A DNA stretch of 64,000 bases. Origin: Metridium senile (taxonomy: Eukaryota; Cnidaria; Anthozoa; Actiniaria; Metridiidae). This document shows, piece after piece, positions 55,991-64,000 of the stretch. The position numbers were made by a program, and so were the translations under genes. The stretch's first letter is position 1, and each line of letters opens with the position of its first letter. The notes beneath the pieces were generated by a model. The model saw nothing but the letters and a program-made list of their open reading frames with translations, was not told the origin of the DNA and searched no databases. The stretch is taken from the NCBI GenBank assembly GCA_949775045.1, contig OX459101.1, positions 15,964,180-16,028,179 on the forward strand, given 5' to 3'.

Positions 55991-57190
55991 AATTCATGGA
56001 AAGTTTCTTTATTTGTTTGGTGAAGATCTCAGTTTTAAACTCACTCTTGTTTGTTTGGTTTTTTCTCCTCTTGATTTTGTTTTGATAGTTTCACTAGTCG
56101 TTTTTACATTCTTCATCCATATTTTCCCAAATACTTCTGTACTTTCTTTTTGTTATGCCTTTCTCTTCTTTCAGCTCTATTCTCTATTCCTCTGATCCTT
56201 CGATATTTTTCTCCTTTTTCCTTAAATTGTTTTATCTTTTGTTCCCATGATCCCAAGCAACTTATCGATTGTTTTTTATATTTGTTATTTCAATTCCCTT
56301 TTTTTCTTACAAGAATTTCAAAATGATTACTGTTCCCTGAAAATGAATGATCCTGTGCTGCTGTTCCCTAAAAGCACTCAGTTGAGGAGCTCCCTCCTCC
56401 CGACATTCAGTTTTTCTTTTTATAAATCATCGTCGCTCTTCAAAGATCCCTTTTTAAAATAAGTTTATTTTCCTTTCATTTCAGGATGAAACGATGAACG
56501 ATGTTATTTAGTTAAGAGAATAACAGATTCCTAAACCATTGTTATAATAACAAGGAAAATCAAAAAATATATTGTTGAATTAAAATTGTTGGGAAATTAG
56601 CATCACAATATAATAAGATTAATTATTAGATAATTAGATATACTTAGTTTAGTTAATTCAATTAATTGTATGTCAATATTTTAAAATTGATCCACTAGCT
56701 GACAAAGGATATCCGAATATGATAAGGAAATCAAAGCAGCAGAAGAACAAGAAGCTGAATTGAAGGCCGGGAACGATTAAAAGAGAATATAAGTTAACAA
56801 AGATCGGCGCCGTGCAGAATAGAAGATTGCTGCTGTTATCACGACTGAACCGATAAACTTCAATGAGATTTTTAAACTTAAATAAGCTTTTTAAAATACT
56901 CTCTAATTTAGCGATTGCCGTGAAAATAGATATTGAAACTGGCTGATTCTAAATACTATCGTAAGAAAAACTATTTCAGACTATTTCTTTTCAGACTAAT
57001 GGTCACTAATTAATCGAGATCAACTGATTCTGTAAGCTTCGAAATGGCCTTCGAAATAACAATAACACGACCTATTGCATTTAAACATTAACTCGCGAGT
57101 GTAATGCATGTATTTTATTATTTCACTTGAAAAATTCCTGAACATTTCACTGACACAATATGTAAGATGTTTGCAAATGATTTTTTTCAC
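55991..57190. other. No recognised gene
   Basis: AT-rich sequence downstream of the EGF gene. Short open frames have no recognisable content. Confidence 0.5.
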
Positions 57191-59217
57191 CAGTCCGGAT
57201 CAGTCACCAAATTTGGCTACCGTGGTTTGTTGTCTAAAAGGATTATGACGTCATTATTCCGGTGGCTCATTTCACCCGCTGTAACATTCTGTTTTGGGGG
57301 TTTTGAAGATATTTCATCAATATCTTTGCGAGATTAACATATACCATGTTGAAGAGTATTATTCAGAGTACAGTTTCAGCTGGTTACCGGAGTGATGAAG
57401 CAAAGTGATGGCAAACGGTGAGTAGATTTACTAACCACATTGGTACTTCAAAGCAACATTTCAAACCCCAGTTTCCTAAATACATTGCCTACGTTCTCTC
57501 CATATGATTTTTTTGGTTCTACGAAAAAAATATAGAGAAATTCAGAAGATATTCATCTTCCATTGTGCGAAGTCTCAACATGGGCCGGTCTATAGAACGG
57601 TGGGCCGCTTTGATTTTGTCTCTGATTATACAATTTGCCTAAGTAATCTATACGCGTACTGCACTTAGCCTGCGTAGCGGCTCTTAGAGAGGGGGAGGGG
57701 AGGGGAAAGAGGGGAGAGAACGCAGGCTATACTGCACCTTACATGTTTACGTTTAAGAGTTCGCTCTATCGGTCGCTAAAGGCTGTGTTTTATTTGTCAA
57801 TTGGCTTCGCAGCTAGTGTGAAGCTGTTCAAGAGTATTTCGTGAATAGCTACATGCATATATATATCACTATGTAGAACTATGGAGTATAACTTCTGCTA
57901 TAGAGATTTGACACTTGAATCAGTGCAGGCATGTCGGGAGGCATGTGTATATTTTGTCTGTTAATTAAGTTTTAATTTAACCAATATGTTTCTGCTTGCT
58001 CTCTTTCAGAAAGTCAAAGCTCACATTATGAATATCTTGAAGACCGTTGTCGAATATGTAGATCAAACGTACGTGACGATTCCAGAAAAGTCAAAGCTTC
58101 TGTTTTGAAGACTGAATGTGATGACATCTGTAATCTAAACTGAATTTATGTCTCCCTGATGTACACCCGCCGTTGCTATGTCACAAATGCAGAAAAATAG
58201 CACAGAGATCACGTAAGGCGAAAGGAAATGTCAAGAGTTTTACTTCATATAAAGTCCCTGTTGTATGGGGAATGCATAACGTGACTCTGATTGCCCTTGT
58301 GCTAAAATAAAGGAAGGTCAAAGTACCATTAGATACTAGCTCCACAGACTCTGACAGTGATTACAAATGTGTTGATTACAAATGTCTTAATTTTTACACA
58401 GAGAATCAGAAAACAATATCAGTTACTTGAATAAAACAATACAATATAAAACAATCTCTAAGAACGACAATTTATTTATTATTTATTTGTTTTAAATGGT
58501 TACCTTCAGGCAGTCCCAAACATTCTATTTCTTGTAGTTTAAACTGTTTTGTTGTACAAAGGAAATATAGACTAAAGCGTAAACAGAAGATACTCGGAAC
58601 CGTATTTCATACAAACAGTTCATGTGGGTTTCCATTTCAAGAGCAGAATGTCAAAATGTCTTAATATTATAAACGCATATAACCTTACTAAACTTTCACT
58701 CGATATATACATCGCGTTCTGAAATACGATGTCGTTGCATGCAAAGACAAAGTGAGATACAAATGGAAATTTGAAGATCTGACGTAAGAATACTTCAGTT
58801 ATGGAATAATTTGCATGTTTCTCACATCCGTTGTCATGAAGAAGATGATCACAGGGGCGGATCCAGAAATTTGACAAGGGGGGTGAACTTTGATATCCTT
58901 TTGGCGGATAACGGCAGACACAAGAGCGCAAAGATCGTAATGTGCCTGCTTTTCTTTGCTAAAACGGGACTTTACTCCAAAAAAGGGGGGTGAATAGTCA
59001 CCCAGTTCACCCCCCCTCCGTCCGCCCCTGGATCAAACTTCTTCTCAGTCGTAAACAATTTCGGGCGCCATTTAGATTTTAGTTGTGGGCCGGTTAGCGT
59101 TCATGTAGGTGTGACGCCATAAACTAAAAACGTGCTCTGATTGGCTGTTCTACTGTTTTGGTTTCTCAAATACCACAACAAACCACGGTAGCCAAATTTG
59201 GTGACTGATCCGGACTG
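57191..59217. mobile_element. TIR transposon with 5-bp duplication and RAG1-N-like remnant
   Basis: Inverted ends of about 43 bp: CAGTCCGGATCAGTCACCAA, continuing to ACCGTGGTTTGTTGT. TTCAC is repeated at 57186-57190 and 59218-59222. Five-base duplications are typical of Transib-type transposition. Inside is a decayed coding segment at 58011-58330. No transposase core is seen, so it is non-autonomous now. Confidence 0.75.
58011..58330 (+). pseudogene. RAG1 N-terminal-like zinc segment, frameshifted
   Basis: After a CTTTCAG acceptor the frame reads SQSSHYEYLEDRCRICRSN, then ECDDICNL. A shifted frame then gives LCLPDVHPPLLCHKCRKIAQ and, after another shift, SDCPCAKIKEG. The order C-x2-C, H-P-x3-C-x2-C, then a C-x-C resembles the zinc-binding N-terminal region of RAG1-like and N-RAG-type transposon proteins. 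At least two frameshifts make it a pseudogene. Identification rests on motif pattern only. Confidence 0.5.
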
Positions 59218-60560
59218 TTCACGGGGATTTATCACTGTAATCAAACAGTCGAAGAGCTTGTCGCACACTCTAATTGTCACTCACGACGTCTGAGCAGCGA
59301 TCAGAAATCCTGAGAAATCAAAGATTCGAATCTGTTTAAACTGAAAACTATATCAACAAAAGATATATTATTACGAAAACATAACAGTAGTATGCGAGTA
59401 CCAATCCTACGCCACCCGAACCGGCGGTTCCGCCGGTTCCACCGAGAAACAAAAGAAATTCCTCATATTTTAAATTCCTAAGCGGCCGTCAAACAAAAGA
59501 AATAGCAATCGCTAGAAACAGACGCGATCAAAACAAAAGAAATTCTTGAAGCTAGGATTAAATGTGGCGTCCTATTTCGCTAAACAAAAGAAATTCTTCA
59601 GCTGAGGATAAGATATAGCATTTTTAAAATTCCTTTAAGAATAGCGGTTTTTCTAACTACAAACATGCGCGTCACCAAATGCGAATCTATTTTTTTTTAG
59701 TTCATAGACAAAAGAAATGCTTGATTTTGAAGTCAACAAACAAAATTGTGGTGTTAGATATTTCTTACTGATATAACACGAGAACGACGGCCATTAAATA
59801 GTTTATTCTGCGTGATACCTTTTATGATAATGTGTTTTTACAGTCTTGGCGCGTGCCGCGTCACCACCTGCAAATCTATTGTTTAGTTCATAGACAAAAT
59901 AATTTCTTGTTTTTGAAGTAAAATTGCAATGCCTGCCTATAAATCGAGAAATAAACAAACAAAATTGTGGCGTTAGATATTCCTTACTGATATAACAAAT
60001 AGACTACGCAGTTCTTTCTTTTTAAACAATAATAAGTGTGCCGAATTAAACAATAACACATCGTAACTAGGTATAGTCAATTAAAGGTGGAATGAGTACA
60101 TTTGTAAACATTGAGTAATTCAACGGGTTTTATTAGCATTACTTAATTAAACTTTAACTAACCTTAAAGTTAAAACTTTTAAAACAGTTTTTGCGATTAG
60201 TTTTCGGAGCAATTACTAATCTTACTGATATAACAAGAGAACGATGCACTTCTTACTTTTCAAACACTAATATTATGATAATGCATGGTTTGTACAATTA
60301 GTCTGGGCGCGTGCCTATTTTTTAACTAATCCTTGTACATGTTTTGTTTGTTTATCAAATTTAAATCATTAAATGAGTTTGAGCAGTTTGTATTCTATAT
60401 ATATAATGCTCTATAACTTTTAACATATCCGATAATTGAAAATATCCATTATATTTCTTCGACTGGCTTTTCTCCCGACTGCGTAAAGTCTGTCAGCCTC
60501 GTAGAGGCATATCTTGTAATGATGAAAATATTATATATTCTGCAACCCAAAGTGTGTTCA
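59218..60560. repeat. Non-coding tract with recurring AACAAAAGAAAT and duplicated blocks
   Basis: ACAAAAGAAAT occurs at about 59448, 59492, 59533, 59583 and 59707. A block with GCGTCACCA, TAGTTCATAGACAAAA and TTAGATATTTCTTACTGATA is repeated near 59667-59790 and 59849-60013. It may be the terminal non-coding part of the block to its right. No end sequence like AGTAGTATTC was found here. Confidence 0.45.
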
Positions 60561-60564
60561 TAGC

Positions 60565-60876
60565 TCAGAGAGCTTTCTTTGATTTTCTCTTTACGTTTCG
60601 AGGTCTACTGATCTTTTTCCGTCTTTGGACTTGTTGTGGCTTTCTTGGTAAAGATGGTTCATAAACAATGCTATCTTCATACTTTAATTTATTCTTCTCT
60701 TTAGAGTCGAGATAGACAATCACTTTTACTTTCGGTTGAAGTTTTGCTTCTTGTAGGCATTTCCTTCGTTCAATGTGATCTAATTGATGTACATCAGTTA
60801 GATGATTTGATAGTTTCACCAAGTATTTCGCTCCACAATCAGGGATAGGACAATCACGACAGACTCGATTGACCAT
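60565..60876 (-). CDS. Small zinc-finger protein (homologue of the palindrome finger)
   Basis: 103 codons from MVNRVCRDCP. The finger C9-x4-C14-x10-H25-x4-H30 (CPIPDCG...NHLTDVH) has exactly the spacing of the 4350-4736 product. The ER...L-x-KL helix follows, and the tail is Lys/Arg-rich. It lies downstream of the acidic gene on the same strand, as in the palindrome. It is probably a nuclear DNA-binding protein; function unknown. Confidence 0.65.
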   Translation of the reverse strand: MVNRVCRDCPIPDCGAKYLVKLSNHLTDVHQLDHIERRKCLQEAKLQPKVKVIVYLDSKEKNKLKYEDSIVYEPSLPRKPQQVQRRKKISRPRNVKRKSKKAL

Positions 60877-60939
60877 GTTGATACTATGACGTTCTCTTGC
60901 AAATGACGACGTTTACCCCAAATGTTCACATTTATCGAG

Positions 60940-61090
60940 GTTTCAGGCGAGGATGAACAGGACAAAACCCAGGATGAACAGGACAAAACCCAGGATGAAC
61001 AGGACAAAACCCAGGATGAACAGGACAAAACCCAGGATGATGAGGACAAACCCAGGATGATGAGGACAAACCCAGGATGACCAGGACAAA
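60940..61090. repeat. 20-bp minisatellite between acidic and finger genes
   Basis: Seven or so copies of GGATGAACAGGACAAAACCC and shortened variants, placed in the same inter-gene position as the GGGCCGATTC repeat of the palindrome. Confidence 0.85.
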
Positions 61091-61179
61091 CGGGATAAAA
61101 TTCGACTTGTTGTGTATTCCCCTAGCCTATTGTGCTGACATTGCAGTTTTTTCTTTGAGTTTGTCAACATCCCCAGACT

Positions 61180-61320
61180 TGACCCGCGATTCCACCAATA
61201 CAAATACGGAGATATTCATACATATGGTATACTTTTTAAAAACAGACTTGCCCCGCGATTCCACCAATACTAATACGGAGTTATTCATACATATGGCATA
61301 CTTTTTAAAAATCAAACAAG
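61180..61320. repeat. Two direct repeats of about 62 bp
   Basis: CGCGATTCCACCAATAC, ATACGGAG and ATGGTATACTTTTTAAAA blocks occur twice between the finger and acidic genes. Confidence 0.8.
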
Positions 61321-61391
61321 ACAAGACTTTATCGTTTATGAATATATATTTTTATTAAAGATACACATTATGCTTGTACACGATAACATCA

Positions 61392-61946
61392 TCATCTGTG
61401 AAATTTGCAATCATGTGGGTTAAAAGTGTCAAAATTCACCGCACTTTGTATAGGAACTTCTTGTTTCGAAAACAGTTTGTTGAGCAAAAACTTTCTTTGG
61501 TTTATGGCTGATTCAGTTGCTTCTTCCCAGCTATAGTCTTCCATATCAATTAGGTTTTTCTTGGTAACCATAACTTTTTTATAAAGAGGATCCTTTTTCA
61601 AATAGTGGATCCATTTTAGGTGCTCAAATAGGACCTCCCTGAGCTCTTTTCTGAAAGTAGGAACCACGGCATTACTCGCTTTAACTTTTGCTACTTCATC
61701 ACCATCCCCATTTTGCTTATATTTCTGGACCAAATCTTCCCATTCTTCTTCATGCCTTTTGACCGCTTCGCTTTGAAGTCTTTCCCAAACGTTCATTTCG
61801 ACACCAACATCCAGCTCATCCTCTTCATGACTGTCTACAGAAGAGTCATCGCTTTCCTGGATACTTTCCTCATCACTATGCAAACTTTCATCTTCATAGC
61901 CGGAGTCGGAATGAGACATGGTTCTCTTGTAGCGTTCCTTTGTCAA
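61392..61946 (-). CDS. Acidic helical protein (homologue of 3490-4014)
   Basis: 184 codons, with a likely start at the tenth Met (MSHSDSGYEDE), matching the palindrome homologue. The N-terminal 50 residues are Ser/Asp/Glu-rich. The shared core reads VQKYKQNGDGDEVAKVKASN, FRKELREVLFEHLKWIHYLK and YSWEEATESAINQRKFLLNK. Conservation of the helical part between two unlinked copies implies selection on a protein. No known domain is recognised. Confidence 0.7.
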   Translation of the reverse strand: MTKERYKRTMSHSDSGYEDESLHSDEESIQESDDSSVDSHEEDELDVGVEMNVWERLQSEAVKRHEEEWEDLVQKYKQNGDGDEVAKVKASNAVVPTFRKELREVLFEHLKWIHYLKKDPLYKKVMVTKKNLIDMEDYSWEEATESAINQRKFLLNKLFSKQEVPIQSAVNFDTFNPHDCKFHR

Positions 61947-62237
61947 ATGACGCTATAAGCTTTCGTCTCCTCTGTTATATCTTATCTTCATTTTATCATT
62001 AAACAACTTTTAAAATAGAAATCATGTTATGGCTGTATATTCAATTAATCCTAGTTATAAGTTTATTCCCTTTTGTCCCTTTTTCCCCCTTCGCCCCTTG
62101 AAATGTATATTATTGTTCACGATTTAAAATTTTACGGTCATATATTTCAAAACTTCACAAAGCGAAGATGAGTTATCCTAAAGAACGCAAACTATACTTA
62201 CAAGAAGCTTCATTATACACATCAAGACTTCAAATAT

Positions 62238-62837
62238 TCAAGTAGATAAAATATTTATTAAGCTATTTACATCATTTTTTTCTATTATTGCACACCATGC
62301 GTCGTAATCTAATTGTAAACAGTTTTCTAACTTTTGTACATCACAACATAAACTTTTTAAAATGTAATACATCAAACACTTTAGCGTACGCCCATTACCG
62401 TCAGAATAGGGATGTATTTTTAAAAATGTAATAATCAACCAGGCCAATAAATGATTTAGCTTTGTTGGATCAGTACCACTGTGCTTCCATTTTATTGTCC
62501 AAAACACCTCATTGTACACATCTATCATAGACTGCATTTCATTGTCGATAGCGTGTGGAAGAGTATAATATTTAATTTGTCCGTTGTATTCTGTTACACG
62601 TTTACATTGGCTATAACGCATCGATTCTTTCATCATAACTCTGCTATGCACTTCGTTTACAATCTCATGTTCAAGCAATCCTGAATTCTCTTGATCTCTA
62701 ATCAATTCATCCTCTATGTATTTCAAAGCTTTTGTCAGTCCTTTTATCGCCTCAGAACCATGTTCTTCACTTTTTGCAATTCTCGTTCCCATTGCAATTT
62801 CCATTTCCGTAACCATCGCAAATCCGTTGATTGCCAT
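62238..62837 (-). CDS. Fic-domain protein
   Basis: 199 codons. The Fic motif IHPYSDGNGRT is at residues 141-151, with the catalytic His142; Tyr replaces the usual Phe. The helical surroundings (LNHLLAWLIITFLK before, LMYYILKSL after) fit a Fic core. Such enzymes usually transfer AMP or another nucleotide to Ser, Thr or Tyr. An NSGLLEHE segment before the core could correspond to an inhibitory helix, but its Glu is followed by His, not Gly or Asn. It lies on the same strand as the acidic and finger genes, and an A-rich leader precedes the start. Confidence 0.8.
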   Translation of the reverse strand: MAINGFAMVTEMEIAMGTRIAKSEEHGSEAIKGLTKALKYIEDELIRDQENSGLLEHEIVNEVHSRVMMKESMRYSQCKRVTEYNGQIKYYTLPHAIDNEMQSMIDVYNEVFWTIKWKHSGTDPTKLNHLLAWLIITFLKIHPYSDGNGRTLKCLMYYILKSLCCDVQKLENCLQLDYDAWCAIIEKNDVNSLINILST

Positions 62838-63232
62838 TCATACACGTTTTTTTTTTTAATTTATCTATTTCTCTGCTGAACAACTAGGCAACTGGTCTGA
62901 TAAAGTGAATGACTAAATTACTGTTGATTGCTTTTATATAAGAAAATTATAACGATTACCGTTCTGCTTTTTTTTTTTATTATTATTATTATTTATTTTA
63001 GTTTTAAAGATAAAGCCAAACACAGTCCAAAAAGACCAATCACAGGTCAAACAGGCCAATCAAAGACCAACAATGCTAAAGGGGACTAGGTTCTAGAGCG
63101 AATACGAAACACAACACGTTTTTTTTTTTTCTTTTTTTTTTTTCTCGTTCTTTTTATTAATAACACAAATGCATTGTAATTGAAACAGACATTTCATGCA
63201 ATTATCAATTGTTCAAATTGTACATTTTATAA
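62838..63232. other. Intergenic region with homopolymer A/T tracts
   Basis: T runs near 62849, 62969 and 63119-63142 (A runs on the coding strand) and a GACCAATCACAGGTCAAAC-type short direct repeat. No gene is seen. Confidence 0.5.
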
Positions 63233-63736
63233 TTAATCAATGTTCTGTTTTGTATACAGCCTTTTGTACAATAAAAAAGCTTTTCGGATATTGCTTTCGG
63301 GACTTGTAAATGATTCGCCACTGTTTAGGATCTCAAAGCCAAACGTTGGCTTTGATCCCATGCCAAAGTTGTGTAAACTGATGGGTGATCGTACAATCAC
63401 CTGGCCCCCGTCAAACTTAGGGAGGAAACAACACTTCTCTTTAGAATACTTTAACATTTTTTCCCAATGTGAAACATTGTCCTTCTCTCGTTGACCTCGT
63501 AAGAGAGGGTTGGTTGCATGACATGCGGTAGTGGATGCTATTCTATCTAGGTAAATCTTCCTCGCAGACGTGTTGACTTGCCTCTGTTCTCTCATTAAAT
63601 GCAGGATCTTGTCAACAGCCATAGTATCATAGAGTTGGTCGAGGTAGCATTTCATCAGACATTTTAACTTTAGGAACCGTGGATCTTTTGGTTGTAAGTC
63701 ATGTTCAATTCTAATGAACCATTTCACTGCTTTCAT
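63233..63736 (-). CDS. Unknown protein of the minus-strand block
   Basis: 167 codons, no recognised domain. It is Cys-, Lys- and Arg-containing with segments LMKCYLDQLYDTMAVDKILH and FDGGQVIVRSPISLHNFGMG. Its ATG overlaps the stop of the upstream ORF in TAATG, which suggests coupled or overlapping genes as in compact viral genomes, or a frame broken into two pieces. A C-terminal YKRLYTKQNID ends near the Fic gene side. Confidence 0.5.
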   Translation of the reverse strand: MKAVKWFIRIEHDLQPKDPRFLKLKCLMKCYLDQLYDTMAVDKILHLMREQRQVNTSARKIYLDRIASTTACHATNPLLRGQREKDNVSHWEKMLKYSKEKCCFLPKFDGGQVIVRSPISLHNFGMGSKPTFGFEILNSGESFTSPESNIRKAFLLYKRLYTKQNID

Positions 63737-63966
63737 TATTGATGATAGGGGAACTCATCCTTCATGCATATCCAAGCTCGTGGGAACGTCTTTAGCCAGA
63801 AGCTCCCATCAGCTGTCCAGTTGATCAGCTCTTTAAAGGTTGTCTTTCCTTTATTCAAACTTTCAAGCTCTTCTACTCGGTATCTGTTCCCAAGCTCTTT
63901 ACAGAAATGGTAAACTAAAAGCTGAGAAAATATCTTCAGATCGTCGAAAATCTCATTATTACTAGA
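63736..63966 (-). CDS. Unknown ORF, partial at window edge
   Basis: About 75 codons open from an in-frame TGA near 63969. It reads NNEIFDDLKIFSQLLVYHFC, then LINWTADGSFWLKTFPRAW and ends CMKDEFPYHQ. The stop TAA overlaps the next ATG. It could be the C-terminus of a longer gene interrupted by a nonsense change or frameshift, or continue beyond the window through splicing. Not recognised. Confidence 0.35.
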   Translation of the reverse strand, partial: SSNNEIFDDLKIFSQLLVYHFCKELGNRYRVEELESLNKGKTTFKELINWTADGSFWLKTFPRAWICMKDEFPYHQ

Positions 63967-64000
63967 ACCTCAACTGCCATACTTTCAAAGATTCGGGTAA

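Overview
The window looks like nuclear DNA of an invertebrate animal, most likely a cnidarian and probably an anthozoan (inference). The reasons are a low-GC genome, large introns, a fibronectin III/Ig/SEA receptor tyrosine kinase, and a dense mixture of MITEs, tRNA-derived SINEs, LINE, BEL/Pao and Penelope-like fragments, a Crypton-type recombinase and Polinton-like termini. Nothing in it looks bacterial.

Two host genes can be assembled from splice sites and reading phase. The first (7006-40370, + strand, 19 coding exons, 1074 codons) encodes a receptor tyrosine kinase. Its order is signal peptide, three FN3 domains, one Ig domain, a SEA domain split over three short exons, a fourth FN3, a TM helix, a complete tyrosine kinase domain and a tail with tyrosine motifs. 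Every exon joins in phase. One intron uses a GC-AG pair. The second (49900-55778, + strand, 4 exons, 124 codons) encodes a small secreted or membrane protein with two EGF modules and a C-terminal hydrophobic anchor.

The mobile DNA is the more unusual part. At 621-6856 lies a 6.2 kb near-perfect palindrome: two 2.72 kb arms around an 800 bp unique loop. It has AGTAGT...ACTACT ends and a 6-bp target duplication, and it sits inside an older MITE. These end features match Polinton/Maverick elements. It carries an acidic-protein gene in the loop and a small C2H2-type zinc-finger gene in each arm. The same two-gene cassette, diverged and in the same order, recurs at 60565-61946. There it sits beside a Fic-domain gene and two stop/start-overlapping unknown genes, all on the minus strand, in a virus-like or transposon-like block that runs off the window end.

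An intact 569-codon tyrosine recombinase ORF (33024-34733) lies in a kinase-gene intron. It has an N-terminal zinc finger and a C-terminal TRF/Myb-like domain, and a cluster of GGAAC/GTTCC motifs lies just upstream. At 57191-59217 a transposon with long terminal inverted repeats and a 5-bp target duplication holds a decayed segment resembling the N-terminal zinc region of RAG1-type proteins. Much of the rest is foldback MITEs, including eight TA-flanked elements that share CACCTA termini but differ inside, plus minisatellites and microsatellites.

Layout: 1-6916 nested MITE and palindrome; 7006-40370 kinase gene with repeat-filled introns; 40371-49890 repeats and retroelement fragments; 49900-55778 EGF gene; 55779-57190 no recognised gene; 57191-59217 RAG1-N-like transposon; 59218-64000 virus-like or transposon-like block on the minus strand.
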